A stretch of 64,000 nucleotides of DNA from Nocardioides sp. YR527 (GCF_900101045.1 NZ_FNFN01000003.1:682001-746000), one strand, 5' to 3'; shown: positions 34,617 through 42,901, numbered from the stretch's first letter. Program-made: numbers and translations. The notes: generated by a model not told the origin, from the letters alone.

Positions 34617-36074
34617 TCAGCCGCCAAGCCTGCTCGCCAGCCTGCCGTGGATCGGGGCGTCGTCGCTGTACTGCTGATCGGCGCTCACGCCCGGCTGTGG
34701 GGCCAGTTGCGGTGACACGTCCCCGGACGGGGTGCCCTCGTCCACCTCCTGTGCGGTTTCGTCCAGGTGTTCGCCGATCTGCTGATCGACATCGCCGATG
34801 GCTCCAGCGTGCTCAGCGAGGATGCTCCCCGCCTCGACCATCTCGGCCCCCGAGCTGTTCACGAAGGTGTAGATGACCTCGAGCAGGTCGTTGAAAGCGC
34901 CGCGCGCACGACCACCGTCGCCGACGCTCCAGTCGCCGCGCTCCCAAGGTCCATCACCGGCCGCGTCCATCATGATGTCGACAGCCTTGGCCGCAACCCA
35001 GACGACGTCGGGGACGTACGCCGTGCCCACCCGGCGAAGCACATCGACATCGATTCGGATCTCAGCGGCGGCGTCGGTGAACTTCTTCGACAGTCCGACC
35101 GAACCATGGATGTGGAACGGGGAGGGACCTTCGGTACGCATCGCCTGAACCATCTGTCGGGACATGTCGTGGACGAGGTCCTCGGCGACGTGGATCCTCT
35201 CCTTGAGGTCGCCGATCGCAGCCACGAGGCTGTCTTCGACCTCGAGGTGGCTGCTGCCGTCGAGTGCTGGCACGGGGTCCGGGTTGCCGCCCTCGTTCGC
35301 GGTGAGGAGATCCGTGGCGGTCTTGACGATCGGAAGCGCCTTGTTGAGCGCGTCGTTGGCGGCCTTGGGAAGGAGCTCTTTCACCGCTTCGGCGACCGCC
35401 AAGATGCAGTTCCAGGGGCTGATCTTCGACTCGCCACCGCGTGCGTTGAAAGATGTCTCGGCGTCCCGAGCGAGAGCGATGACGTCCTCGCGGGCGCGGT
35501 GCCACATCTTCTGTTCTGCGAGCAGGGCGCAGTTGGCCACCAGGACCGCCTGGCGCAGATTCTCGAAGAGGATGGTCATCTTCATCGGGCCATAGGTCTT
35601 GGTGTACATCAACACCATGTCGCTCGTCTGCCCGGCCAAGGCGTCAGCGACGACCTGGATGTTGCCGGTCAGGCTCCCGTCGCTGGGGGTGAAGCCCGAC
35701 TCTCCGTTCCGCACGTCGGTCTGCCCGTGCAGCGTGAACATCGTGAGGGCCTTCTCGATAGCGGCCACCCCGGCATCGAAGCCCTTCGGGTCGGGGATCT
35801 CCTTGAAGCAGGCGAAGTGTCGCTCGATCGAGCGGAACCATGGCTGGTAGACGTCGCGGCCGGGGTTGATGGTCTCGCCCTCGTAGGTGATGTCCGCGGT
35901 CGGGCCGTCAGCGATCGGCGGCCAGACGACACCTCCGGGCTCGCCGTTGCCGACGCGGCCGCCGGAGGCCTCCTGGCCGAAACCCCAATCGTCGAGCTGC
36001 CAGCGGATCGCCGCCTCGGCGATCTTCCGGACGTACTCCGCCAGCCGATTCTCGTAGTCGTCGCCTGTGACCAT
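34617..36074 (-). CDS. Orphan 485-residue helical protein of unknown function
   Basis: I do not recognise this protein. It begins MVTGDDYENRLAEYVRKIAE (the ATG at 36074 has GGAGGA upstream). It is mainly helical and cytoplasm-like, with no signal peptide, transmembrane segment or catalytic motif. The C-terminal half has GRARGAFNDLLEVIYTFVN then SSGAEMVEAGSILAEHAGAI, a helix-pair pattern loosely like WXG100 / type VII secretion substrates, but no WXG was found. The tail is disordered and Gln/Ser/Asp-rich. Codon use appears a little less GC-biased than in neighbours. A TetR gene lies upstream on the same strand. Confidence 0.6.
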   Translation of the reverse strand: MVTGDDYENRLAEYVRKIAEAAIRWQLDDWGFGQEASGGRVGNGEPGGVVWPPIADGPTADITYEGETINPGRDVYQPWFRSIERHFACFKEIPDPKGFDAGVAAIEKALTMFTLHGQTDVRNGESGFTPSDGSLTGNIQVVADALAGQTSDMVLMYTKTYGPMKMTILFENLRQAVLVANCALLAEQKMWHRAREDVIALARDAETSFNARGGESKISPWNCILAVAEAVKELLPKAANDALNKALPIVKTATDLLTANEGGNPDPVPALDGSSHLEVEDSLVAAIGDLKERIHVAEDLVHDMSRQMVQAMRTEGPSPFHIHGSVGLSKKFTDAAAEIRIDVDVLRRVGTAYVPDVVWVAAKAVDIMMDAAGDGPWERGDWSVGDGGRARGAFNDLLEVIYTFVNSSGAEMVEAGSILAEHAGAIGDVDQQIGEHLDETAQEVDEGTPSGDVSPQLAPQPGVSADQQYSDDAPIHGRLASRLGG

Positions 36075-36140
36075 GACAAGGTCCTCCCGCTTTCTGGTGA
36101 ACTCGGATCGAGGTTCCACCAGCGGGCTTTCACTTCACTG

Positions 36141-36701
36141 TCACTCCGGCGCGGTCAGGTAGCGCTGGACGGTCGGCGCGACCCAGTCGACGATCTCCTC
36201 GGGGGTCATGTCGACGATGGGGGGAAGCACGAGTACGTAGCGGCTCAGCGCGATCCCGAGGAGCTGCGAGGCGGCCAGGGCGGCGCGACGTGGCACCTGG
36301 GACGGGTCGGGGCACACCGGGGCCACGGCGCGGGCGACCTGGGCGGCGAACATGCTGCGCATCTGCTCTGCCGCGCCGGCGTCCGAGGCGGCGCGGCGCA
36401 GGAGTGCCATCAGGGTGCCGTCGGAGTCCCACATGCGTACGAAATGGGTGACCATCGTCCGGCCGACCTCGTCGACGGGAACCGCGGTGAGGTCGGGGAG
36501 AGCGAGGTCGATCGAGGCGGCTGAGGTGAAGAGCTCCTCCTTGCTGCCGAAGTAGCGCATCACCATCGACGGGTCGATCTGCGCCTCCGAGGCGATCGCT
36601 CGGATGGTGGTGCGGTCGTATCCCTGGCGCGCGAAGTGCTCGCGTGCGACGGCGAGGATGCGCTCGCGGGTCTCGGCTCCGGATCGGCGGGTCTCGGTCA
36701 T
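36141..36701 (-). CDS. TetR-family regulator of the divergent monooxygenase
   Basis: A 186-residue TetR protein. The DNA-binding domain reads TRERILAVAREHFARQGYDR, TTIRAIASEAQIDPSMVMRY and FGSKEELF; the C-terminal domain is helical and ends VDWVAPTVQRYLTAPE. Its short divergent promoter contains three CAAC-N4-GTTG operators, so it almost certainly represses itself and the flavin monooxygenase. Confidence 0.9.
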   Translation of the reverse strand: MTETRRSGAETRERILAVAREHFARQGYDRTTIRAIASEAQIDPSMVMRYFGSKEELFTSAASIDLALPDLTAVPVDEVGRTMVTHFVRMWDSDGTLMALLRRAASDAGAAEQMRSMFAAQVARAVAPVCPDPSQVPRRAALAASQLLGIALSRYVLVLPPIVDMTPEEIVDWVAPTVQRYLTAPE

Positions 36702-36716
36702 GCCAACAAGTGTAGG

Positions 36717-36787
36717 CCAACACCCGTTGACGTCAATGGCGGCGGCGCGCTAACTTGGTCAACACCGGTTGGCCAACACTCGTTGAC
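36717..36787. promoter_or_regulatory. Three TetR operators, CAAC-N4-GTTG
   Basis: Copies CCAACACCCGTTGACG (36717-36732), TCAACACCGGTTGGCC (36759-36774) and CCAACACTCGTTGACC (36773-36788) share the dyad CAAC-N4-GTTG. The last two have centres 14 bases apart; the first is 42 bases from the second, i.e. four helical turns. They cover the intergenic space between the TetR and monooxygenase genes. Confidence 0.82.
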
Positions 36788-36813
36788 CAACGACCCGAAG
36801 CAAGGAGAGCATC

Positions 36814-37965
36814 ATGTCCACCATCACCACTGATGTCCTCGTCACCGGCGCCGGCCCCACCGGGCTGGCGGTGGCGGCCAAGCTGGCCGCGGCCGGAATC
36901 GACGTCACCGTCATCGACAACCAGGCCTCCGGGGACAACACCTCTCGGGCCGCCGTCGTCCACGCCCGGACCCTGGAGGTCCTCGCCGACCTCGGCGTCT
37001 CCGAGCGTCTCACCAAGGAGGGGATCGAGGCGCCGACCTTCACCATCCGCGACCGCGACAAGATCCTGGTGCCGATCCGCTTCGACGACCTGCCCAGCGA
37101 GTTCCCGTACGCCCTCATGGTCTCCCAGGCGGTCACCGAGCGCGTGCTGCTCGAGCGCCTCACCGAGCTCGGCGGTCACGTACGCCGCCCGGTCACCCTC
37201 GTCGACCTCCGCCAGGACGACGAAGGCGTCACCGCCACCACCGAGGACGGCACCGAGATCCGGGCGCGCTACCTCGTCGGTGCCGACGGCATGCACTCCA
37301 TCGTGCGCGACAAGGCCGGGATCGGCTTCCCGGGAGGCAAGTACGCCGAGTCGTTCAGCCTCGCCGACGTACGCATCGAGGGTGACCTGCCGCACGACGA
37401 GGTCATCCTCTACTTCTCGCCCGAGGGCACCCTGGTCTCCGCGCCCCTGCCCGACGGCTCGTTCCGGTTCGTCGCCCCGGTCGTCGAGGCGCCGGCCGAG
37501 CCCGACGTCGACTACGTCCAGGGTCTCCTCGACCGCCGCGGTGGCGTGAAGAGCCCGGTCAAGGTCACCGAGGTCGTGTGGGGATCCCGGTTCCGGGTCC
37601 ACCACCGCGTCGCCGACTCCTACCGCGTCGGGCGGGTGCTGATCGCGGGCGACGCGGCCCACGTGCACAGCCCCGCCGGCGGCCAGGGCATGAACACCGG
37701 ACTCCAGGACGCGGTCGTGCTCGGAGACGCGCTCGTCGCCACGATCGCGAACGGTGACGAGGCTGCGCTTGACGACTACGCCGCACGCCGCCGGCCGGTC
37801 GCCGAGGAGGTCATCGCGCTCTCCGACCGGCTGACCCGGTTCGGCATCGCGCAGGGGGTCCGGCGCAGCGTACGGAACCTGGTGCTGTCCACGCTCGCGA
37901 AGCTCCCGCGCTTCCGCCGGATGCTCGCCTGGCGCCTGTCCGGGCTGGTCTATCGCGACCGGTAG
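36814..37965 (+). CDS. FAD-dependent aromatic monooxygenase (PheA/TfdB type)
   Basis: A 383-residue flavoprotein monooxygenase. It has the GAGPTGLAVAAKLAAAG nucleotide fold at the N-terminus, the ARYLVGADGMHSIVRDKAG motif in the middle and VLIAGDAAHVHSPAGGQGMN for the flavin ribityl chain. Members hydroxylate phenolic or polyketide substrates with NAD(P)H and oxygen. It lacks the thioredoxin-like C-terminal domain of longer phenol hydroxylases. AAGGAG precedes the ATG. Expression is likely induced when the TetR ligand is present. Confidence 0.9.
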   Translation: MSTITTDVLVTGAGPTGLAVAAKLAAAGIDVTVIDNQASGDNTSRAAVVHARTLEVLADLGVSERLTKEGIEAPTFTIRDRDKILVPIRFDDLPSEFPYALMVSQAVTERVLLERLTELGGHVRRPVTLVDLRQDDEGVTATTEDGTEIRARYLVGADGMHSIVRDKAGIGFPGGKYAESFSLADVRIEGDLPHDEVILYFSPEGTLVSAPLPDGSFRFVAPVVEAPAEPDVDYVQGLLDRRGGVKSPVKVTEVVWGSRFRVHHRVADSYRVGRVLIAGDAAHVHSPAGGQGMNTGLQDAVVLGDALVATIANGDEAALDDYAARRRPVAEEVIALSDRLTRFGIAQGVRRSVRNLVLSTLAKLPRFRRMLAWRLSGLVYRDR

Positions 37966-37972
37966 ACGGTGC

Positions 37973-38066
37973 GGATGCTCACCGAGGTAACTCGGTGGAC
38001 GCTCACTGCCCTCGTGGAACTCCGCGAGGTCAGTGAATGCTCACCGAGGTACCTCGGTCAGCATCC
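37973..38066. repeat. Triple-palindrome intergenic element, copy 1
   Basis: Outer GGATGCT/AGCATCC arms enclose three palindromes: CACCGAGGTAACTCGGTG (37980-37997), CTCGTGGAACTCCGCGAG (38011-38028, itself flanked by CACTG/CAGTG) and ACCGAGGTACCTCGGT (38043-38058). It lies between convergent monooxygenase and cysC. Copies 2 and 3 are at 51179 and 58976. Confidence 0.85.
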
Positions 38067-38089
38067 CCGCCCGCCCGTGCCACGTACAC

Positions 38090-39277
38090 CTAAAGGCTGA
38101 GGAAGCCTGCCGCGCGGAGACCGGCAATGACGTCGTCCAGGGCCTCCTCGATCGAGCGGCCGGTGGTGTCGACGCGTACGTCGGCGTCGGCCGGCTCCTC
38201 GTAGGGCGAGGAGATGCCGGTGAACTCCGGGATCTCGCCGCGACGGGCCTTGGCGTAGAGGCCCTTGCGGTCGCGCCGCTCGCACTCCTCCAGCGGCGTG
38301 GCCACGTGGACCAGGAAGAAGGCGCCGCCGGCGTCGTCGACATAGCCGCGTACGTCCTGGCGGGTCGAGTCGAACGGAGCGATGGGGGAGCAGACGGCGA
38401 GGCCGCCGTGGCGGGAGATCTCGGCCGCCACCCAGCCGATCCGGCGGATGTTGGTCTCCCGGTCCTCCTTGGAGAAGGTCAGCCCGGCCGACAGGTTGCG
38501 GCGCACGACATCGCCGTCGAGCGAGGTGACCGTACGCGCACCCTGCTCCAGGATCCGGTCCATCAGGGCGCGGGCGAGGGTGGACTTGCCGGAGCCGGAC
38601 AGGCCGGTGAAGAAGATGACCAGGCCCTGCTCCTCGGGAGCGGGCTGGTCGCGGTCGATGACCGCGGCGATCTCGTCGGGGTAGTCCTCCGAGGTGGGAG
38701 CGGCCAGCGCGTGGACCGGGTCACCCCCTGCGTACGCCGCGACGACCGCCACGCCGAGCGCGTGGTCGGCCTCGGGGTCGTCGTGAGAAGCCAACGGCAC
38801 CGCGACCACGGCCGCGTCGGGCAGTGCATCCGCGGCCAGCAACGAGGCTCGCAGCAGTGCGACGGGGGAGAGCGACGGGGTGCCGTGCCCGACGAGAGCG
38901 AGCAGCAGCACCGGCCCGAGGGCCGCGATCTCGGCGATCTCGGCGGTGGTGAGCGCGTCGGTGACCGGCACGACCGTCCGCCCGGCGTACGCCTCGCGGG
39001 TCTGCTCCGGAGTCAGATAGAGGCGTCGGAAGGGGCCGTAGGCGGGAGAGGAGAGACCGGTGACCTCGCCGGCGGGCCAGGTGACCCGCGCGATCGGCAG
39101 TCCCTCGGGGTCGACGACCTCCACCGCGCCGTCCGCGGCCGCGCTCTCGGCAACGGACGCGGGGAGGGCCAGCGTCAACGCAGACCCGGGAGCGTTCAGC
39201 GAACCCGGGAGGGCGCCGGAGACGATCAGCTCGATGTCGTCGAGCTCGCGCGGCGTGGGAGAGAACTGCTGAGGCAC
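38090..39277 (-). CDS. cysC: Adenylyl-sulfate kinase CysC with N-terminal sulfurylase-like domain
   Basis: A 395-residue protein. The C-terminal APS kinase domain has P-loop TGLSGSGKSTLARALMDRIL around residue 225, LDGDVVRRNLSAGLTFSKED and RRIGWVAAEISRHGGLAVCS. The first 210 residues (LPIARVTWPAGEVTG, YLTPEQTREAYAGR) look like a PUA-like N-terminal half of an ATP sulfurylase, without its catalytic part. It makes PAPS from APS. The GTG start has AGGTGA before it. It lies 119 bases after cysN, with a hairpin element between them. Confidence 0.9.
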   Translation of the reverse strand: MPQQFSPTPRELDDIELIVSGALPGSLNAPGSALTLALPASVAESAAADGAVEVVDPEGLPIARVTWPAGEVTGLSSPAYGPFRRLYLTPEQTREAYAGRTVVPVTDALTTAEIAEIAALGPVLLLALVGHGTPSLSPVALLRASLLAADALPDAAVVAVPLASHDDPEADHALGVAVVAAYAGGDPVHALAAPTSEDYPDEIAAVIDRDQPAPEEQGLVIFFTGLSGSGKSTLARALMDRILEQGARTVTSLDGDVVRRNLSAGLTFSKEDRETNIRRIGWVAAEISRHGGLAVCSPIAPFDSTRQDVRGYVDDAGGAFFLVHVATPLEECERRDRKGLYAKARRGEIPEFTGISSPYEEPADADVRVDTTGRSIEEALDDVIAGLRAAGFLSL

Positions 39278-39319
39278 AAGATCACCTGATGAGGTCGGTT
39301 GAGGTGGCCGGCGGCGTTT

Positions 39320-39388
39320 GCCAACGCCGAGTCGGCGCAATCCGGTCCTCGCTTCGCTCCGGTCCGTTTGCGCCGACTCAGCGTTGGC
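39320..39388. repeat. Long hairpin element, copy 2, between cysN and cysC
   Basis: GCCAACGCCGAGTCGGCGCA (39320-39339) pairs with TGCGCCGACTCAGCGTTGGC (39369-39388) with one mismatch; the loop contains CTCGCTTCGCTCC. The arms and loop are related to the element at 17350-17422. It may attenuate transcription into cysC. Confidence 0.8.
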
Positions 39389-39396
39389 TGAACGCT

Positions 39397-40647
39397 TCAG
39401 TCGTTGATCATGCCCGCGCCGACGGTGACGCCGGTCGCCTCGTCGATGAGGATGAAGGAGCCGGTGGTGCGGTTCTTCGAGTAGGGGTCGCACAGCAGCG
39501 GCTTGGTGGTGCGCAGCTGCACGCGGCCGATCTCGTTGAGGCCGAGCTCCTTGGTCTCCAGGTCGCGGTGGAGGCTGTTGACGTCCAGGCGGTACTGGAT
39601 GTCCTTGACCAGCGCTCGCGCCGAGTTGGAGGTGTGCTTGATGGCCAGCTTCTGCCGCGGACGCAGCGGAGCGTTGGTCATCCAGCAGATCATCGCGTCG
39701 ATGTCCTGGCTCGGCTCCGGGGCGTTCTTGACCCGCGAGATCATGTCGCCGCGGCTCACATCGACGTCGTCCTCGAGCCGGACGGTCACCGACATCGGCG
39801 GGAACGCCTCGGGGATCTCCTGGTCGAACAAGTCGATCCCGGCGATCCGGCTGGTCATCCCGGAGGGGAGCACCATGACCTCGTCGCCCGGCTTGAGTAC
39901 GCCACCGGCGACCTGACCCGCGTAGCCGCGGTAGTCGTGGTGGTCGTCGGACTTCGGCCGGATGACGTACTGCACCGGAAGGCGGACGTCGACCAGGTCG
40001 CGGTCGGAGGCGACGTGGACGTGCTCGAGGTGGTGGATCAGCGTCGGGCCGGAGTACCAGTCCATGCTGGTCGAGCGGGTCACCACGTTGTCGCCCTGGA
40101 GCGCCGAGATCGGGATGACCTCGAGGTCCGGGATGTTGAGCTTGGTCGCGAACGCGGTGAACTCGGCGGAGATCTTCTTGTAGACCTCCTCGGAGTAGTC
40201 CACGAGGTCCATCTTGTTGATGCACAGGACCAGGTGGGGCACGCGCAGCAGCGAGAGCAGCACCGCGTGGCGGCGCGACTGCTCGGTCAGACCGTGGCGA
40301 GCGTCGACGAGCACCAGTCCGAGGTCGGCGGTGGAGGCACCGGTGACCATGTTGCGCGTGTACTGCACGTGGCCCGGGGTGTCGGCGATGATGAACTTGC
40401 GGTTGGGCGTCGCGAAGTAGCGGTAGGCGACATCGATGGTGATGCCCTGCTCGCGCTCGGACCGCAGTCCGTCGGTCAGCAGCGACAGGTCGACGTAGCC
40501 GTGGCCCTTGTCCTGCGAGGTCTTCTCGACCGACTCGAGCTGGTCGGTGAAGATCGACTTCGAGTCGAACAGCAGCCGCCCGATGAGGGTGGACTTGCCG
40601 TCGTCGACCGAGCCGGCGGTGGCGAACCGCAGGAGGTCCATGGCCAT
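39397..40647 (-). CDS. cysN: Sulfate adenylyltransferase large subunit CysN (GTPase)
   Basis: A 416-residue translation-factor-like GTPase. It has P-loop GSVDDGKSTLIGRLLFDSK, REQGITIDVAYRYF (switch I), DTPGHVQYTRN (switch II) and NKMDLVDY. It couples GTP hydrolysis to APS synthesis by CysD. It lacks the CysC domain found fused in some homologues, consistent with a separate cysC. Its ATG overlaps the cysD stop. Confidence 0.96.
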   Translation of the reverse strand: MAMDLLRFATAGSVDDGKSTLIGRLLFDSKSIFTDQLESVEKTSQDKGHGYVDLSLLTDGLRSEREQGITIDVAYRYFATPNRKFIIADTPGHVQYTRNMVTGASTADLGLVLVDARHGLTEQSRRHAVLLSLLRVPHLVLCINKMDLVDYSEEVYKKISAEFTAFATKLNIPDLEVIPISALQGDNVVTRSTSMDWYSGPTLIHHLEHVHVASDRDLVDVRLPVQYVIRPKSDDHHDYRGYAGQVAGGVLKPGDEVMVLPSGMTSRIAGIDLFDQEIPEAFPPMSVTVRLEDDVDVSRGDMISRVKNAPEPSQDIDAMICWMTNAPLRPRQKLAIKHTSNSARALVKDIQYRLDVNSLHRDLETKELGLNEIGRVQLRTTKPLLCDPYSKNRTTGSFILIDEATGVTVGAGMIND

Positions 40648-41561
40648 CAGAAGTAACCTTCCTTCTTGCGGTCCTCCATGGCAGCCTCGGAGAACCGGTC
40701 GTCACCGCGGGTCGCGCCACGCTCGGTGACCCGGGCGGCGGCGACCTCCTCGATGATCTGCTCGATGGTCGACGCTGTGCTTTCAACGCAACCGGTAAGT
40801 GTCATGTCGCCGCAGGTGCGGTAGCGGACCGTACGCTCGGTGACGACCTCGCCCTCGCGCAGCGGGTTGAGCGGGGTCTCGGTCAGCAGCATGCCGTCGC
40901 GCTCGAAGACCCGGCGCTGGTGGGCGAAGTAGACGTCGGGGATCTCGATGCCCTCGTGGCCGATGTAGTCCCAGATGTCCAGCTCGGTCCAGTTGGAGAT
41001 CGGGAAGACCCGCATGTGCTCGCCCTCGTGCAGGCGGCCGTTGTAGAGCGACCAGAGCTCGGGGCGCTGCATCTTGGGGTCCCACTGGCCGAACTCGTCG
41101 CGGTGGGAGTAGACGCGCTCCTTGGCGCGGGCCTTCTCCTCGTCGCGGCGACCGCCACCGAAGGCGGCGGTGAAGCCGTTCTCCTCGATCGCGTTCAGCA
41201 GGGTGGGCGTCTGGAGCCGGTTGCGCGAGGTCTTGCCGTCGTCGACGACGATGCCGCGCGCGATGGCGTCATCGATGCTCGCGATCACCAGGCGTACGCC
41301 CAGGCGGCTGACCCAGCGGTCACGGGTCTCGGCGACCTCGGGGAAGTCGAGGCCGTTGTCGATCTGAAGGACCGGGAACGGGATCTTGGCCGGGAAGAAG
41401 GCCTTCTCCGCAAGTCGCAGCATCACGATGCTGTCCTTGCCGCCCGAGAACATCAGGACAGGCTTCTCGAACTCTGCCGCGGCCTCGCGGAAGATGTGGA
41501 TCGACTCGGCTTCCAGCTGGTCGAGCTGGCTGAGCCGGTAGTCGGCGTGTGTTGCAGTCAT
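40647..41561 (-). CDS. cysD: Sulfate adenylyltransferase small subunit CysD
   Basis: A 304-residue PP-loop ATP pyrophosphatase. It shows FSGGKDSIVMLRLAEKAFFP, AAFGGGRRDEEKARAKERVY, WDPKMQRPELW, ISNWTELDIWDYI and the C-terminal AAMEDRKKEGYF typical of CysD. It forms APS from ATP and sulfate. One oddity is LQIDNGLDFPEV where E. coli and Streptomyces have LHVDTGWKF or LHVDTGHNFPEV (from memory). First gene of cysDN. Confidence 0.95.
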   Translation of the reverse strand: MTATHADYRLSQLDQLEAESIHIFREAAAEFEKPVLMFSGGKDSIVMLRLAEKAFFPAKIPFPVLQIDNGLDFPEVAETRDRWVSRLGVRLVIASIDDAIARGIVVDDGKTSRNRLQTPTLLNAIEENGFTAAFGGGRRDEEKARAKERVYSHRDEFGQWDPKMQRPELWSLYNGRLHEGEHMRVFPISNWTELDIWDYIGHEGIEIPDVYFAHQRRVFERDGMLLTETPLNPLREGEVVTERTVRYRTCGDMTLTGCVESTASTIEQIIEEVAAARVTERGATRGDDRFSEAAMEDRKKEGYF

Positions 41562-41729
41562 TACGGAACCAGAGGACCTCTCCGTCAGGTTGAGGCGCCC
41601 ATGCTAGTGGCGGCTTCCACGGCACGGCGAAATGTCCCATCCCCGCGTGGGCAGGAATCCGAGTGTACGCAGGCGTGGGCCCTGGTCCGGAAGCGCCACT
41701 CGCACCGTGAGATGCGGCGTCGGGACGGG

Positions 41730-42578
41730 TCAGCGCCGTGGCGCCACGACGACCCTGTCCCCGGCGAGCAGGAAGGCGATCCTGCCGACGTCATCGACCG
41801 CGGACCCCGCCAGACCGAGCCGCAGGAGCAGGTCGCGTACGCCGCCGGGGTCGATGTCCTCGCCAGCCCGGACACCGAGCGCCTGGCGGATCGTCTCGGC
41901 GTGGATGCGCCGGCCGCCGAGCCGGTCCCAGCGCTCCGCGACGAGCGCTGCCTGCGCGCCGAAGGTGACCAGCTCGGTGCGGGTGGCGGGGATCCCGCCG
42001 GAGCGCGCCCGCCCCAGGTCCGCGATCCTCGCCGAGGCCTCCTCGGGCGTGGTCGGCCGCAGGATGTGCGTCGAGGGATGCTCGTACGTCGGCCAGAACC
42101 ACTTCCCCGAGGCCCGCCGCAGCGCGAACTTCCCCTGGTGACCACCGAGCGAGAACCGGGGCCGGGCCCGCTGGTCGAGCCACGAGGTGGGCTGGTTGCG
42201 CAGGGCCGCGAGCCGGGTCGCGATCTCGGGCAGTGGCGCCTCGACGGCGTGCGGTGCCCGGCGCCACGGCAGGTCGGGGTCGGCGGAGAGCGAGACCGCG
42301 CCGGGGAGGTCGTCGCCGTAGGAGGCGAGCAGCGTCATCGGCTCGGTGTCCGGCAGGCCTCGTTCGCGCGCCCATCTGCGGCGTACGTCGTCGCGGGTGG
42401 GGAGCAGGTTGTCGAGCCAGGCGCGGGCGGCCCCCGGGGCTGCCGGACCGGTGCGCGGGAGGGAGAGCGAGATCGGGGTCGGGCCGGCGGACTCGGCGTA
42501 GCTGAAGTCGACCCGGTCGCCGACCTGGCGGAAGGTGCCCATCCGGCGGCGGCCGGCGAAGGCGTACAGCTCTCGCAT
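41730..42578 (-). CDS. HipA-like kinase, truncated before the catalytic loop
   Basis: A 282-residue protein with the N-terminal HipA domain (VDFSYAESAGPTPISLSLPR, AWLDNLLPTRDDVRRRWARE) and the phosphate-binding segment FSLGGHQGKFAL, then KWFWPTYEHPSTHILRPTT and AERWDRLGGRRIHAETIRQA. Full HipA kinases are about 400-440 residues; here the chain stops after DDVGRIAFLLAGDRVVVAPR, where the catalytic NxDxHxxN loop should begin. It is probably kinase-dead or decayed. Its ATG overlaps the stop of the HipB-like gene (TGATG). Confidence 0.8.
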   Translation of the reverse strand: MRELYAFAGRRRMGTFRQVGDRVDFSYAESAGPTPISLSLPRTGPAAPGAARAWLDNLLPTRDDVRRRWARERGLPDTEPMTLLASYGDDLPGAVSLSADPDLPWRRAPHAVEAPLPEIATRLAALRNQPTSWLDQRARPRFSLGGHQGKFALRRASGKWFWPTYEHPSTHILRPTTPEEASARIADLGRARSGGIPATRTELVTFGAQAALVAERWDRLGGRRIHAETIRQALGVRAGEDIDPGGVRDLLLRLGLAGSAVDDVGRIAFLLAGDRVVVAPRR

Positions 42579-42865
42579 CAGGGGCCGGTCAGACAGTGGG
42601 CCAGAACAGCGTCGAGATCGACGTCCTCGAGGGGCGGGGCGATCGGGGAGAGCTGCGTGGGCGCCAGGTAGACGTCGAGGACCTCCAGCAGCGCGAGCGC
42701 CTTGCCGAGCTCGGCGCGCGGGTGGCCGGACTCGACGTCGACGACGAACCGTCGGCCCACCCCGGCCCGGTGGGCCAGGTCGCTCTGGGTGAGGCCGGCG
42801 CGGCGCCGGGCCGAGCGCACGGCCGACCCGAAGGCGTCCGGCGAGGTCAGGTACGGCGACGGCAC
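42578..42865 (-). CDS. HipB-like antitoxin regulator
   Basis: A roughly 95-residue XRE helix-turn-helix protein: FGSAVRSARRRAGLTQSDLA, HRAGVGRRFVVDVESGHPRA, then ELGKALALLEVLDVYLAPTQ. It should bind the palindrome just upstream and pair with the truncated HipA. GTG 42865 is preferred because TACAGT at 42873-42878 looks like a -10 box and would give a leaderless message; GTG 42874 overlaps that box. Confidence 0.8.
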   Translation of the reverse strand: MPSPYLTSPDAFGSAVRSARRRAGLTQSDLAHRAGVGRRFVVDVESGHPRAELGKALALLEVLDVYLAPTQLSPIAPPLEDVDLDAVLAHCLTGP

Positions 42866-42883
42866 GATGAACACTGTACGCGA

Positions 42884-42901
42884 TGTTCCCGTACGGGAAC
42901 A
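42884..42901. promoter_or_regulatory. Perfect 18-bp palindrome, probable HipB operator
   Basis: TGTTCCCGTACGGGAACA is perfectly symmetric and lies about six bases upstream of the presumed hipB -10 box, in the space shared with the divergent ugd gene. Confidence 0.78.

Noticed and set aside
37973..38066. Triple-palindrome element as a CRISPR-like or riboswitch structure.
   Set aside because: Copies lie 3' of genes, mostly between convergent ones, and do not match any riboswitch layout I know; an element or terminator is simpler.
41562..41729. A Cys leader peptide ahead of cysD, by analogy with the one at 31861.
   Set aside because: No short frame with the LTKRRAVD-CR pattern was found on the minus strand there.
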